In this document: positions 18,040-27,568 of the stretch, piece by piece
Layout: the number at the start of each line of letters is the position of its first letter
Numbering within the stretch: the first letter of the stretch is position 1
Assembly: GCF_014202905.1 (NCBI RefSeq)
Contig: NZ_JACHHY010000003.1
Coordinates: forward strand, 62,001 to 126,000
Direction of reading: 5' to 3'
DNA length: 64,000 nucleotides
From: Chitinivorax tropicus
GTDB lineage: Bacteria > Pseudomonadota > Gammaproteobacteria > Burkholderiales > SCOH01
The notes under the pieces: generated by a model
The model's input: only the letters and a program-made list of their open reading frames with translations
Database searches by the model: none
Told to the model about the DNA's origin: nothing
Made by a program: the position numbers and the translations under genes

Positions 18040-20007
18040 ATGCTGTCACTGATTGGGTTCCAAAGTAAGCGGCGGCGACAATGGAAGGGAATCGGCGCGC
18101 TGAGCCTGCTACTGGTGGGGAGCGCCTGTGCGGAAGATCTGCTGGAGCAACCGCTGGAGCAACTGCTGGATACCGAGGTGATCAGTGCGACCCGTTTCGC
18201 GCGCCAGATCACCGATGCGGCATCGGCGGTTTCCGTGCTGAATGCCGAGGACATTCGCAATCATGGCTGGCGCACTTTGTCAGAGGTGCTCGATCACATG
18301 CGGGGCATGCAGATCAGCCATGGCCTTTTCTACCCGATTGTCGGGGCACGGGGCATCGGTGGGGCGGGGGAGTTCGCAGGCAGGGTATTGATGTTGGTCA
18401 ATGGCATCCCGGTCAATGACAACATATTCGAACAGGTATTCCTCGGCCATGATGCCGTGCTGGACGTCGCATTGATCGATCGCATTGAATATGCACCGGG
18501 TGGGGGCTCTGCGCTATATGGGCACAATGCGTTTCTGGGTGTTGTCAATATTGTCACCAAAGCTGGGCGTGATATCGATGGCGGAGAGGGGGAGGTGCTC
18601 GCTGGACAGCATCTGGAAAGGCAAGTACGGTTGAGCCTGGGTGATCGTTCCAAGGATGGTGGGGAATGGCTGGCATCCATCACGGCCCATCAAAATGATG
18701 GTATGCCTGTGCGGGAAGTAGGGGCATTGCGGGAAAACTGGCGGGCGGATGCCTACCAGTTCGCTTTTCTCGGCAAATGGAAAGGGTTGAATTGGCAGTG
18801 GCTCAGCGCCAGGCGATCTGTGCAGGATAATTCGGAATTTACATCAGGGAATTTTGCAGATGCCAATCATGTGTTGGCATTGGGCTATGATGCCGAGCCG
18901 ACACCCGACTCCCGTCTTTCTACCAGGCTGTATGGCGGCGCCTATCGATATCGCTTCGCGTTGCGAGACAACTATCTCCACTATGGTGGTAGTTGGTGGA
19001 CCATCGATACGCAGTTTGCCTACACAGGCTTCAAGGGGCACCGCTTGACAGTTGGCGCACGGTATCGGCTGGACCCTCAAATTGAGTTTAAAACTTATGA
19101 TGGCAGCGAGACTGATAATACCTTGGCAGCGCATGGCAGCACCAAGCGTGCCTCGTTCGGCGTATCAGTCGAAGATGAAATCACCTTGTTTGATGGCTGG
19201 ACAACGACACTGGGTTTGCGTGCAGAGCGACGGGTTGGACAAAATCCGGGGTTGATCGTGATACCAGGGTATTATCCAGAGGAATTGGTGAAGTCCCTTC
19301 GGCAGCCAACGCCTATGCGTACCCTGTTCAATCCGCGTGTGGCAGTGGTTGGCAACCCACTTCCAGGGTGGACGGTCAAGCTGTCCCGTGGGGTCAGTCT
19401 GCGTCTGCCATCGCCGTACTTGGAGGGTGACCGGAACATCGATCCATCTCACCCCGAGCGTTTGCGCTCAGACGAAGGCAATGTGGAATACAAGCGCGGC
19501 ACTATGCGCTGGCTTGGCTCGGCCTATCATTTCCGCCTGCTCGACCCGTTGAGTAGCGGCGGTACAGGTGCCTCACAGGTGGATGGGAGAGGTTTCGAGC
19601 TGGAAGGGGAATACCAGTGGCGCGGCATTCGAATGCGGGCGAGCAAGACTTGGCAACATACACAGGTGAACACCGATGAGGGATTGCTGAATTCTCCTCA
19701 TTCAGTTGTGAAGGCCATGCTCTCCGTCCCATTGAATGGCGAACATCTGCGGGCGAGCGTGGCGATCCGGCGCACCAGCCCTTATAGGGGGTGGATAAGC
19801 AATCGCGAAATAAATACGATCCCGGCTCGTACCACCATTGATTTGACCTTTCTGGCGAAGAAGCTGATTGGGCCGCTCGACTTGACGGTGGCTTGGCGGG
19901 ATGTGACCGACCGGCGGTACGAAGCGGCGCATCCCTTCAATTTATCGGACGAGGAATCAAAGGGTACTCGCCATCTGTGGGTGGCTATTTCCGGAGCATG
20001 GCGATGA
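18040..20007 (+). CDS. TonB-dependent outer-membrane receptor linked to a c-di-GMP module
   Basis: 655 residues. A signal sequence (about 1-31) is followed by a plug domain with LDTEVISATRFARQITDA, LDHMRGMQI, VLMLVNGIPVND and IEYAPGGGSALYGHNAFLGV, then a beta-barrel to the C-terminal aromatic residue. Start ATG 18040 is preceded by GAGGGAGAG. Its stop codon overlaps the start of the YfiR-like gene (ATGA), and a GGDEF/EAL gene follows. This suggests a signalling or surface-sensing receptor rather than a simple siderophore transporter. The ligand cannot be predicted. Confidence 0.88.
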   Translation: MLSLIGFQSKRRRQWKGIGALSLLLVGSACAEDLLEQPLEQLLDTEVISATRFARQITDAASAVSVLNAEDIRNHGWRTLSEVLDHMRGMQISHGLFYPIVGARGIGGAGEFAGRVLMLVNGIPVNDNIFEQVFLGHDAVLDVALIDRIEYAPGGGSALYGHNAFLGVVNIVTKAGRDIDGGEGEVLAGQHLERQVRLSLGDRSKDGGEWLASITAHQNDGMPVREVGALRENWRADAYQFAFLGKWKGLNWQWLSARRSVQDNSEFTSGNFADANHVLALGYDAEPTPDSRLSTRLYGGAYRYRFALRDNYLHYGGSWWTIDTQFAYTGFKGHRLTVGARYRLDPQIEFKTYDGSETDNTLAAHGSTKRASFGVSVEDEITLFDGWTTTLGLRAERRVGQNPGLIVIPGYYPEELVKSLRQPTPMRTLFNPRVAVVGNPLPGWTVKLSRGVSLRLPSPYLEGDRNIDPSHPERLRSDEGNVEYKRGTMRWLGSAYHFRLLDPLSSGGTGASQVDGRGFELEGEYQWRGIRMRASKTWQHTQVNTDEGLLNSPHSVVKAMLSVPLNGEHLRASVAIRRTSPYRGWISNREINTIPARTTIDLTFLAKKLIGPLDLTVAWRDVTDRRYEAAHPFNLSDEESKGTRHLWVAISGAWR

Positions 20008-20513
20008 AGCGCATGTTGTGGCTATTGCTGGTCGGTTGCTTGGCTACCTCGTTACGGGCGGGAACGGATGAGCATTCTCTCAAGGTGGCCTATCTGTATA
20101 ATTTCATCCAATTCACGCAGTGGCCAACCATGCCGGCTGATCAAGCCTTCCAGCTGTGCGTGCTTGGCAGTACACCGCTGGATACGGCATTGGATGGCCT
20201 GGAAGGCAAGCAGGTACTCAATGGTATGCGTATCAAGGTGCGCCACATTCTGCCGAAGGATGTTGATACCTGCCATGCCCTGTATGTGGATGACAGCCAG
20301 CGCAAATTGGCAGAACAGGTATTGACCCGATTATCCAATGCACCCGTGTTGACAGTGACGGATGCAGATGGACTGGCAGATCGGGGAGCAATGATCGAGA
20401 TACGCAAGCGCGATCTGAAATTGGGCTTCGAAGTCAACCTGGCACAGGCCAAACGCGCTAAACTCAACTTCAGTTCTCGTATGCTTAAACTGGCTCTGTT
20501 TGTGTCGGAGTAA
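20004..20513 (+). CDS. YfiR-like periplasmic regulator (DUF4154)
   Basis: 169 residues from ATG 20004, which has GGAG 7 bases upstream and overlaps the receptor stop codon by 3 bases. Signal peptide (MKRMLWLLLVGCLATSLRAG), then the YfiR family core: LKVAYLYNFIQFTQWP, CVLGSTPLD, VLTVTDADGLADRGAMIEI and NFSSRMLKLA near the end. YfiR proteins sit in the periplasm and repress a partner diguanylate cyclase; here the partner starts 2 bases downstream. Cysteines at CVLG and CHAL could form the redox-sensitive disulfide known in the family. Confidence 0.88.
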   Translation: MKRMLWLLLVGCLATSLRAGTDEHSLKVAYLYNFIQFTQWPTMPADQAFQLCVLGSTPLDTALDGLEGKQVLNGMRIKVRHILPKDVDTCHALYVDDSQRKLAEQVLTRLSNAPVLTVTDADGLADRGAMIEIRKRDLKLGFEVNLAQAKRAKLNFSSRMLKLALFVSE

Positions 20514-20515
20514 AA

Positions 20516-22579
20516 TTGAAGGAACCACCAACGCTGCACCCACCTATCCGTAAGCAGATCATTTCGATTGGTTTGTGGTTGACTGGTTGCACTTTGCTGG
20601 CTTTGGCGGCGCTCATGACCGTCTTGCAGCTTTACGAGCTGCGGCAGCGTGTGGTGGCAGAGCTGACGACCCAAGCCAGGATTGTCAGCGCCAACAGCAC
20701 GGCAGCCATTCTCTTCAGCAATCCGCAAGAAGCCAGCGAAATACTTGGTTCACTCAAGGAAGCCCCGCAGATCGTGCAGGCCAAGATCATCCTGCCGGAT
20801 GGAACCGAATTGGCCAAGTACCGACGTGCTTCATCCGATACGCCCTGTTATGAGTTGACCCAGGCCAAGGGCGAACGGATGGACTTCAACTTGTGTGGGA
20901 TTGCCATCTTCCAACCCATTACCTTGCATGGCGAACGGGTCGGCATGCTGGGGATGGAGCAAGAGCTGTCTGATGTCTACCAGAAGCTGGCCATCCAGCT
21001 GGGCATTGGCATGGTGCTGGCGGGGCTGGCTTTCGGAGGTGCGGTCAGGATCTGGCGCGCACTATCGACTCGGTTGGCTCAACCCTTGGTTGATCTGGTG
21101 CAGGTGACACAACAAGTCAAAGAGACGCAGAATTTCAGCCTGCGGGCCTATGGCAGCGGTAGTGCAGAGGCCCATGCTCTGGCGGACAGTTTCAATGCCA
21201 TGATGGATCAGCTGGAGCTGCGCGACAGCATGTTGCACCGGGAGCTTGGCCAGCGCAGGCAGGCCGAGCGGCGACTGAATGACCTGGCTTATATCGACAG
21301 TGTCACCGGTTTGCACAACCGTCACTTCTTCATGGAGCGCATTGTCTCGGTCGTGGCCGAAGCAGATCGCACCAAACAAAGTTGTGCCTTGCTGTTCATC
21401 GACCTGGATGGCTTCAAGCAGATCAATGACACATTGGGTCATGACTGTGGGGACGAATTACTGAGACAGGTCGGGCAGCGGCTGATCCAAGCCCTGCGAA
21501 GCGATGACATCATCTGTCGCATGGGGGGGGATGAATTCACCATCATCATCGATGGTGTGCGGAACCCGTCCCAGGCCGAGATGATCGGCACCAAAGTGCT
21601 GACTGCGATTGGGGAGCCATACAACTTACATGGCCGGACTGGCCATGTATCAGGCAGTATCGGCGTATGCCTGTATCCTGATCTGGCTGACGATGTGGCG
21701 AGCCTGCTGCGCTACGCTGACAGCGCCATGTACGAGGCCAAGAACAGCGGCAAGAACGCCCTGCGGATGTATTCGCCCAAGCAGGATGCCCACCTTGGGC
21801 GTCGCGAGCAACTGTCCAGAGATCTGCATCTGGCACTGGAGCCGTTGCCACAGTTCTGGTTGGCGTATCAACCCAAAGTCTATTTATCCAACGGGAACAT
21901 CGTTGGCTTTGAGGCGCTGTTACGCTGGCGTCACCCCGTGCTGGGTGAGATCAGCCCTGGGGAATTCATCGAGCTGGCGGAATCCAGCCACGTCATTTTA
22001 CAGATCGGGCAATGGGTGCTGCGCGAAGCGGCCCGCCAGTTGCTGATCTGGCGGGAGCAGTGGCCCCACCTGCAGATGAGCGTGAATATCTCCGCACGGC
22101 AGTTGGCGGAGGATCACAGCATCAACCAACTGTGTGAGATTCTGGCTGAAACAGGCCTGCCACCAGGGGTGATTGAGCTTGAATTGACCGAAACGCTGAT
22201 GGTGGATCGATCAATCGCCATCCTCGACCGTCTGAATCGCTTGCGGGTTGCCGGGTTCAGCCTGTCCATCGACGACTTTGGCACAGGCTATTCCTCACTG
22301 GCCTATCTGGACAGCTTCCCGATCACCGGCCTGAAAATCGACCGCGCATTTGTCACGGCCTTGGCCGCACACACCCATGGCATGGCGATTGCCAGCGCCA
22401 TCATGGCAATCGGGAATGCATTGGATCTGCAAGTGGTGGCCGAAGGCGTGGAAACCCAGGTACAGGCCGATGCATTGGCCGCACTGGGCTGTCTGTATGC
22501 GCAAGGATATCTGTATGGAAAACCGTTGCCTGTCGAAGCGGCAACCCTTCGCCTGCAGGAAGTGGAAGTGGGCCAATGA
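20516..22579 (+). CDS. Membrane GGDEF-EAL protein, YfiN-like sensor
   Basis: 687 residues, TTG start at 20516 with CGGAG just upstream. N-terminal helix (about 14-38), a periplasmic sensor of about 110 residues resembling CHASE8, a second helix (about 155-178) and HAMP. The GGDEF domain has an intact RMGGDEF and an RSDD inhibitory site; the EAL domain keeps GFEALLRW, ELTETLM, DDFGTGYSS and AEGVET. Both synthesis and breakdown of c-di-GMP are therefore possible. Operon order receptor-YfiR-cyclase suggests that outer-membrane input relieves YfiR repression of this enzyme. Confidence 0.9.
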   Translation: MKEPPTLHPPIRKQIISIGLWLTGCTLLALAALMTVLQLYELRQRVVAELTTQARIVSANSTAAILFSNPQEASEILGSLKEAPQIVQAKIILPDGTELAKYRRASSDTPCYELTQAKGERMDFNLCGIAIFQPITLHGERVGMLGMEQELSDVYQKLAIQLGIGMVLAGLAFGGAVRIWRALSTRLAQPLVDLVQVTQQVKETQNFSLRAYGSGSAEAHALADSFNAMMDQLELRDSMLHRELGQRRQAERRLNDLAYIDSVTGLHNRHFFMERIVSVVAEADRTKQSCALLFIDLDGFKQINDTLGHDCGDELLRQVGQRLIQALRSDDIICRMGGDEFTIIIDGVRNPSQAEMIGTKVLTAIGEPYNLHGRTGHVSGSIGVCLYPDLADDVASLLRYADSAMYEAKNSGKNALRMYSPKQDAHLGRREQLSRDLHLALEPLPQFWLAYQPKVYLSNGNIVGFEALLRWRHPVLGEISPGEFIELAESSHVILQIGQWVLREAARQLLIWREQWPHLQMSVNISARQLAEDHSINQLCEILAETGLPPGVIELELTETLMVDRSIAILDRLNRLRVAGFSLSIDDFGTGYSSLAYLDSFPITGLKIDRAFVTALAAHTHGMAIASAIMAIGNALDLQVVAEGVETQVQADALAALGCLYAQGYLYGKPLPVEAATLRLQEVEVGQ

Positions 22580-22692
22580 TGCCAGGGCGCAGTCAGTGAG
22601 CGCGGCTCAAGGGATGTGGGATGGCCATGCTGAATTCAGTTGGAAATCCTCTGTTTATGCATAACTCGATTCTTCTCAATTTTGGAGGCCAT

Positions 22693-23337
22693 ATGGGCAT
22701 CACCCTTTACGCCGGCTCCGGCTCCCCATTTGTCTGGCGTGTCTGGTTGGCGTTGGAATACAAACAATTGCCCTATGCGCTGAAAATGCTGAGCTTTTCC
22801 GAGGGCGATACCAAAAAGCCCGAATTCAAGGCGCTGAACCCGCGCGGCAAAGTCCCCACACTGACCGATGGCGAATTTGTGCTGTGGGAATCCACCGCCA
22901 TCCTCAATTACCTCGATGACGCCTACGGCGGGCCAAAGCTGTTTCCTGGCGATGCCAAGCAGCGGGCCCGCATCCGCAGGCTGCAGGCGGAGGTGGACAA
23001 TTACTTTGGTTATGCGGTGGATGCCGTCTGGGACGAGTTGATTTGGAAGGAATCTGGCGCGGATCAGGCAAAGGTCGATGAGGGGCTGGGACAGATGAAA
23101 GCCGAGCTGGCTTACTTTGAAACGCAGATGTCGAGGGAGTTTCTCGCTGGCGAGTTGAGCGCTGCGGATTTCACGCTGTATTCGATACTGGCCTACGTAC
23201 TGCGTGTGGAATCAAAACGCCTGCCGCAGCTGGGTATGGCTGCCACCCTGGGCCCGAAGCTGAAAGCCTGGATGGCGCGGATCGAAGCGCTGCCTTTCTT
23301 TGATAAAACCTACCCGCCGCATTGGCGTGAAAGCTGA
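22693..23337 (+). CDS. Glutathione S-transferase family protein
   Basis: 214 residues from ATG 22693, which has GGAGG 5 bases upstream. N-terminal thioredoxin-like domain (LYAGSGSPFVWRVWLALEYK, then NPRGKVPTLTDGEFVLWESTAILNYLDD) and a helical C-terminal domain. The VPTL cis-proline and ES glutathione-binding motif are present. It likely conjugates or reduces small electrophiles with glutathione. Single gene, with no partner that tells the substrate. Confidence 0.88.
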   Translation: MGITLYAGSGSPFVWRVWLALEYKQLPYALKMLSFSEGDTKKPEFKALNPRGKVPTLTDGEFVLWESTAILNYLDDAYGGPKLFPGDAKQRARIRRLQAEVDNYFGYAVDAVWDELIWKESGADQAKVDEGLGQMKAELAYFETQMSREFLAGELSAADFTLYSILAYVLRVESKRLPQLGMAATLGPKLKAWMARIEALPFFDKTYPPHWRES

Positions 23338-23701
23338 GCATCAGTCGTGACCGCGCTGCACATGCAGGGCGGCATCCAGCATCAACTCTCGGTGGGCTCC
23401 ACCAGGGCCCACCTCCCATCTGCATGATTGGCGCCGCCAAAGCGTAGTCGGTGCCGCACTTCCAGGCTGTTTTCCCAAGCAGATATGCCATCTTGCGCCC
23501 TGATCAAAGGGCATGGTCAGCGCCACTTTGCTTACATGCAAGTTGCTTGTGGGCAGGGGATGCGAAGTATTCCTGTTTGCTAAATATTTTGAGAATTATT
23601 ATCATCTTTGTTTCGGAAGACTATTGTGCCTTTTCAAGATGAGCCCGCCCATACCCGGCGGAGCGGATTGGGGCACGCTGACAATCAAAAGAGGAAAACC
23701 C
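23338..23701. other. Intergenic region with Fur-like box before the imelysin cluster
   Basis: 364 bases. A 7-bp stem (23391-23397 with 23407-23413) lies after the transferase gene and may end its transcript. The right half is AT-rich and holds the Fur-like box. No gene seen. Confidence 0.4.
23591..23609. promoter_or_regulatory. Fur-like box before the imelysin cluster
   Basis: GAGAATTATTATCATCTTT matches 13 of 19 positions of the classical Fur box and lies 93 bases before the imelysin start, in an AT-rich promoter region. Imelysin/IrpA genes are known to be iron-regulated, which supports the reading. Confidence 0.65.
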
Positions 23702-24865
23702 ATGCTGCGACCCCGTCACGCTTTCCCGATGCTGGCTCTCATCGCCACCTTGGCTGCCTCCCCGGCAATGGCAGCAGTTGATACGGCAGCTGTCGTGAAC
23801 AACTATGCCGATATCGTCCATGCCAATTATGAAGATGCATTGATCAAGGCAAAGGCCTTGCAAACGGCGGTGGAAGGACTGATTGCCCAGCCTTCGAAAG
23901 AGAGCCTGGAAGTCGCACGGCAAGCATGGCTGGCTGCTCGTGAGCCCTATGGGCAGACTGAGGCTTTCCGCTTCTATGGCGGCCCGATCGATGACGCAAA
24001 AGACGTGGAAGGCCGCCTGAACTCCTGGCCGTTGGATGAAGCCTATATCGATGCTGTCAAAGGCAAGCCCAACAGTGGTTTGATCAACAATGCCAAAGCG
24101 CCATTGAACATCGAGCGCTTGATCAAATTGAATGCCAAAGGTGGCGAGGCCAATGTCTCCACCGGCTATCATGCAATCGAGTTTCTGCTCTGGGGACAGG
24201 ATTTCAACCCCAAGGGAGCGGGTGATCGCAGCTATACTGACTTCGTCGATGGGCAAGGGAAAAATGCAGATCGTCGCCGCCAATATCTGAAATTGGTGAC
24301 CGACCAAGTGGTTGCCGATCTGGACTACCTGGCTGGTCAATGGAAAGCAGATGCTGACAATTACCGTAGTGCGTTTCTGAAAGACAAGCCAGAAGCCAAT
24401 CTGCGCAAGATGCTGACTGGTATGGCGATTCTGTCCAGTGCTGAACTGGCCGGCGAGCGCATGCAGGTTGCGCTGGATAATCAAGACCAGGAAGACGAGC
24501 ACAGCTGCTTTTCGGACAATACCCATCGCGACATCGTCAACAACGCATTGGGTATTCGCAATGTGTTGATGGGTGAATACAAGCGCGTGGATGGCTCTGT
24601 GGTCAAAGGCCCATCCATCAAGGATCTGGTGGCCGAGAAAAACAATGCACTGGCCGATAAACTGGCTTTGGATTTCAATGCCAGCGTACAAGCCGCAGAA
24701 TCGATCCAGGCCCCGTTTGATCAGGAGATCATTGGCAAGAAGGACGCACCAGGCCGCAAGCGGGTATCAGCGACCATTGGCGCACTGAAAAAGCAGACTC
24801 AGACATTGGTTGAGGCTGCGCGTGCCTTGGGCATCAAAAAGCTGTCGGTTGATTTGCCTAAATAA
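23702..24865 (+). CDS. Imelysin family iron-regulated protein (IrpA/ICMP-like)
   Basis: 387 residues from ATG 23702, chosen for the AGAGGAAAA Shine-Dalgarno and the signal peptide that follows (MLRPRHAFPMLALIATLAAS, ending PAMA). The imelysin hallmark GxHxxE is intact as GYHAIE (G155, H157, E160), and the second half repeats the helical bundle. Family members are periplasmic or outer-membrane proteins of iron acquisition. First gene of a four-gene cluster behind a Fur-like box. A hairpin at 24945-24976 may reduce read-through into the next gene. Confidence 0.9.
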   Translation: MLRPRHAFPMLALIATLAASPAMAAVDTAAVVNNYADIVHANYEDALIKAKALQTAVEGLIAQPSKESLEVARQAWLAAREPYGQTEAFRFYGGPIDDAKDVEGRLNSWPLDEAYIDAVKGKPNSGLINNAKAPLNIERLIKLNAKGGEANVSTGYHAIEFLLWGQDFNPKGAGDRSYTDFVDGQGKNADRRRQYLKLVTDQVVADLDYLAGQWKADADNYRSAFLKDKPEANLRKMLTGMAILSSAELAGERMQVALDNQDQEDEHSCFSDNTHRDIVNNALGIRNVLMGEYKRVDGSVVKGPSIKDLVAEKNNALADKLALDFNASVQAAESIQAPFDQEIIGKKDAPGRKRVSATIGALKKQTQTLVEAARALGIKKLSVDLPK

Positions 24866-24944
24866 CAGAGGCAGGGGTGTGCTGAATCATTGCCATCCAT
24901 GGTGATGAGCAGATAGCCCCGACAAGCCGACATTTCAACACGAG

Positions 24945-24976
24945 AAACGCCACCTGCCAGTTTGCGGGTGGTGTTT
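24945..24976 (+). terminator. Hairpin between imelysin and di-heme genes
   Basis: 13-bp stem (24945-24957 with 24964-24976, two G-T pairs) and a 6-base loop, followed by GCATTTT. Likely a partial terminator that sets the ratio of imelysin to downstream products. Confidence 0.55.
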
Positions 24977-25026
24977 GCATTTTGGAGACAGGCGGCACAC
25001 GTCTGCTGAGGAGCAAGGTCAAGGCT

Positions 25027-26433
25027 ATGATGTTTCGAATGAATCGAGTGTTCTGGGCGGTGATTTCCGCCACCGCCGTGTTGGGGTTGGTGACGGGGGC
25101 CACCCAAATCGACTGGACAAAACCCGAGCCAGATGAGGAGCTGTCGGGTGGGGCAACCACGGTGCATGAAACCAACCGGCGTGCCTTTTCCTTACCTGCA
25201 GCCAATATGAATCTGGATCGTCGCGCCGATTTTGCAGTCGGCCATGCTTTTTTCAATATGCCCTGGGTGGAGGCGCCCTCCAGCACGCAAGCCAGAGATG
25301 GTCTAGGCCCGCATTTCATCGGCAGATCGTGTACCGCCTGCCACAGTAGCGATGGTCGTGCAGCACCGCCCGAGGCCGGTGAGCAACCGATGGGGCTGTT
25401 GTTCCGGTTGTCGATCCCCGGCAAGGGGCCGCATGGCGAGCCTAAACCTGAGCCGACCTATGGTGGGCAATTCAACAACCAAGCCATTGATGGGGTAAAG
25501 CCGGAGGGGTTGATCGAGATCAGCTACCAACCTGTACCGGACAAGTTCCCAGATGGTGAGGCATACACCTTGCTCAAGCCGACCTACCAGTTCACTGAGT
25601 TGGGTTATGGCCCGATGCATTCCAAGACGCAATTCAGCCCTCGGATTGCCCAGCAGGTGATCGGATTGGGGCTGCTGGAGGCGATTCCTGAAAAAGACAT
25701 CCTGTCGCGGGCTGACCCGGCTGATCGGGACAACGATGGTGTGTCTGGCCGCGCCAATTATGTATGGAATGCCATCACCCAACGTAAATCCCTTGGGCGC
25801 TTCGGCTGGAAGGCCAATACTCCGTCCGTGGCCCACCAGACGGCTGGGGCAGCCAATGGCGATATCGGTATCACTTCACGCCACTTTCCGGCAGAGGAGT
25901 GCATGCCGTCACAAAAAGACTGTCACCAGGCCCCACGGGGTGGCAAGCCGGAAATCAATGATAAGAATATGGCTTCGCTAGTGTTCTACACCCAAACGCT
26001 GGCGGTGCCCGCCCGGCGCGATGTCGATTCCCCGCAGGTATTGCGCGGCAAGCAATTGTTCCATCAAGCACAATGCGCAGCCTGCCATGTACCACAGCAC
26101 ACCACTGGGTTGGTGAAAGGCTTGCCGGAGCTGTCCAAGCAGACCATCCGCCCCTTTACGGATTTATTGCTGCACGATATGGGTGAGGGGCTGGCCGATA
26201 ATCGCCCGGATTTCGAGGCGGATGGTCGGGAGTGGCGAACCCCGCCGTTATGGGGCATTGGGCTGTTCCAATCGGTCAATGGCCACACACGCTATCTGCA
26301 CGATGGCCGGGCGCGTAATGTGAGCGAAGCCATTTTGTGGCATGGCGGCGAGGCCACCAAGGCACAACAGGCGTATTTGAACATGCCCAAGATCGACCGC
26401 GAGGCACTGGTGGCCTTCCTCAATTCGCTATAA
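25027..26433 (+). CDS. Di-heme oxidoreductase (DHOR family)
   Basis: 468 residues from ATG 25027. N-terminal signal/anchor (MMFRMNRVFWAVISATAVLG). Two c-type heme motifs, CTACH (C102, C105, H106) and CAACH (C350, C353, H354). The C-terminus has the DHOR pattern FTDLLLHDMGEGLADNR, then WRTPPLWGIG and LHDGRARN. Members are periplasmic peroxidase-like cytochromes. It sits between two imelysin genes, which suggests a redox step on iron or a bound cofactor during uptake. Confidence 0.9.
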   Translation: MMFRMNRVFWAVISATAVLGLVTGATQIDWTKPEPDEELSGGATTVHETNRRAFSLPAANMNLDRRADFAVGHAFFNMPWVEAPSSTQARDGLGPHFIGRSCTACHSSDGRAAPPEAGEQPMGLLFRLSIPGKGPHGEPKPEPTYGGQFNNQAIDGVKPEGLIEISYQPVPDKFPDGEAYTLLKPTYQFTELGYGPMHSKTQFSPRIAQQVIGLGLLEAIPEKDILSRADPADRDNDGVSGRANYVWNAITQRKSLGRFGWKANTPSVAHQTAGAANGDIGITSRHFPAEECMPSQKDCHQAPRGGKPEINDKNMASLVFYTQTLAVPARRDVDSPQVLRGKQLFHQAQCAACHVPQHTTGLVKGLPELSKQTIRPFTDLLLHDMGEGLADNRPDFEADGREWRTPPLWGIGLFQSVNGHTRYLHDGRARNVSEAILWHGGEATKAQQAYLNMPKIDREALVAFLNSL

Positions 26434-26446
26434 AAGAGTCATCAAC

Positions 26447-27568
26447 ATGCAGCACTTCGCCCCTCACCTTGCTCAAGCCCGTGCGCTCTGCGTGGCGATA
26501 TGTCTGGCCATGGCGACCGCCCAGGCGGCAGATAGCGAGGCCTCGCCACCAGAGGCCATGCCGAAGTCCGCATGGCTGGCTGAGCTGGCAGACAGGACAC
26601 TGCCAAGTATGCAGCAGGCCTTGACGGATCAGGCAGGCCAGCTGCTGGCTACCACACAACAGACTTGCTCTGCGCCCAATCAGGCTTCGCTGGGTAAGCT
26701 GCGAAAGGCTTGGTTGCAAACGGCGCGTGCCTGGGCTGCGATGGAGGTGTTCCAGATCGGTCCTGTCATCGAGCGGCGCACCGCCCGCCAGATCAACGGT
26801 TGGCCAGTACGAATGAAGCTGCTCCAGCCGTTGCTGGAGGGGGGCGAGCTGGGCCCGAACCGTATCGACCGCACCGGGAGTGCTGGCAAAGGGCTCCCTG
26901 CCATGGAGTATCTGCTGCACCCGGATAGACAAACCGATGCGGCTGTTATCAGGTCGTTGAAAGGGCGGCATTGCCAAGTGCTGATGGCGCTTGCGGATGG
27001 TGTCCTGCGCGAAGCAAAGGGCATTCAGCAGGATTGGCGTGGGCCAGATGGCGGGTTTGCCCGGCAGCTGCGTCAAGCCGGGCAATTGCAGGAGGGCGCC
27101 TTTGCCAGTGATACCCAGGCGTTGGGCGATGTCGTCAATCTGCTGATCGCAGGCATTGACTATGTGCGACTACGTAAGCTGGAAAAGCCGCTTGAGAAAA
27201 GCAGCGACGAGGTGGCGCTGGATCGGCTCGAAGCGTGGCGAAGTGATGCTTCGCTGGCCTTGATGGAGGCTAATCTGGCTGGATTCGAGCAAGTCTTCTT
27301 CGGCGGGCGGGCGGGCCGCGTCGGCCTGGATGACTACTTGCTGGGGATCGAAAAACCGGTGCTGGTCAGGCGCGTGCGCGAGCAGCTCGACACGGCCCGA
27401 GCTGCGCTCCGATCGATCGGCATGCCTATGAGCCAAGCCCTGACCGCAGTGCCCGAGCGCGTCAAGGCAGCCCAACAGGCGGTCCGGCAGCTGCAACGAT
27501 TGCTGGAAAACGACTTGGCTGAAGCCTTGCAAGTGGATTTGAGTTTCAACGCCAATGATGGAGACTGA
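26447..27568 (+). CDS. Second imelysin-family protein
   Basis: 373 residues with a signal peptide (about 1-27, ending AQAAD). Helical, with the imelysin core motif replaced by GLPAMEYLL (G149, P151, E154): the histidine of GxHxxE is proline here, a variant typical of the COG3489 branch. It begins 13 bases after the di-heme gene and overlaps the next gene by 14 bases, so it is firmly part of the operon. Probably works with the first imelysin but with altered metal binding. Confidence 0.86.
   Translation: MQHFAPHLAQARALCVAICLAMATAQAADSEASPPEAMPKSAWLAELADRTLPSMQQALTDQAGQLLATTQQTCSAPNQASLGKLRKAWLQTARAWAAMEVFQIGPVIERRTARQINGWPVRMKLLQPLLEGGELGPNRIDRTGSAGKGLPAMEYLLHPDRQTDAAVIRSLKGRHCQVLMALADGVLREAKGIQQDWRGPDGGFARQLRQAGQLQEGAFASDTQALGDVVNLLIAGIDYVRLRKLEKPLEKSSDEVALDRLEAWRSDASLALMEANLAGFEQVFFGGRAGRVGLDDYLLGIEKPVLVRRVREQLDTARAALRSIGMPMSQALTAVPERVKAAQQAVRQLQRLLENDLAEALQVDLSFNANDGD

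Noticed and set aside
23621-24691. Long minus-strand frame opposite the first imelysin gene
   Set aside because: Antisense shadow; the plus strand has the ribosome site, signal peptide and GYHAIE motif.
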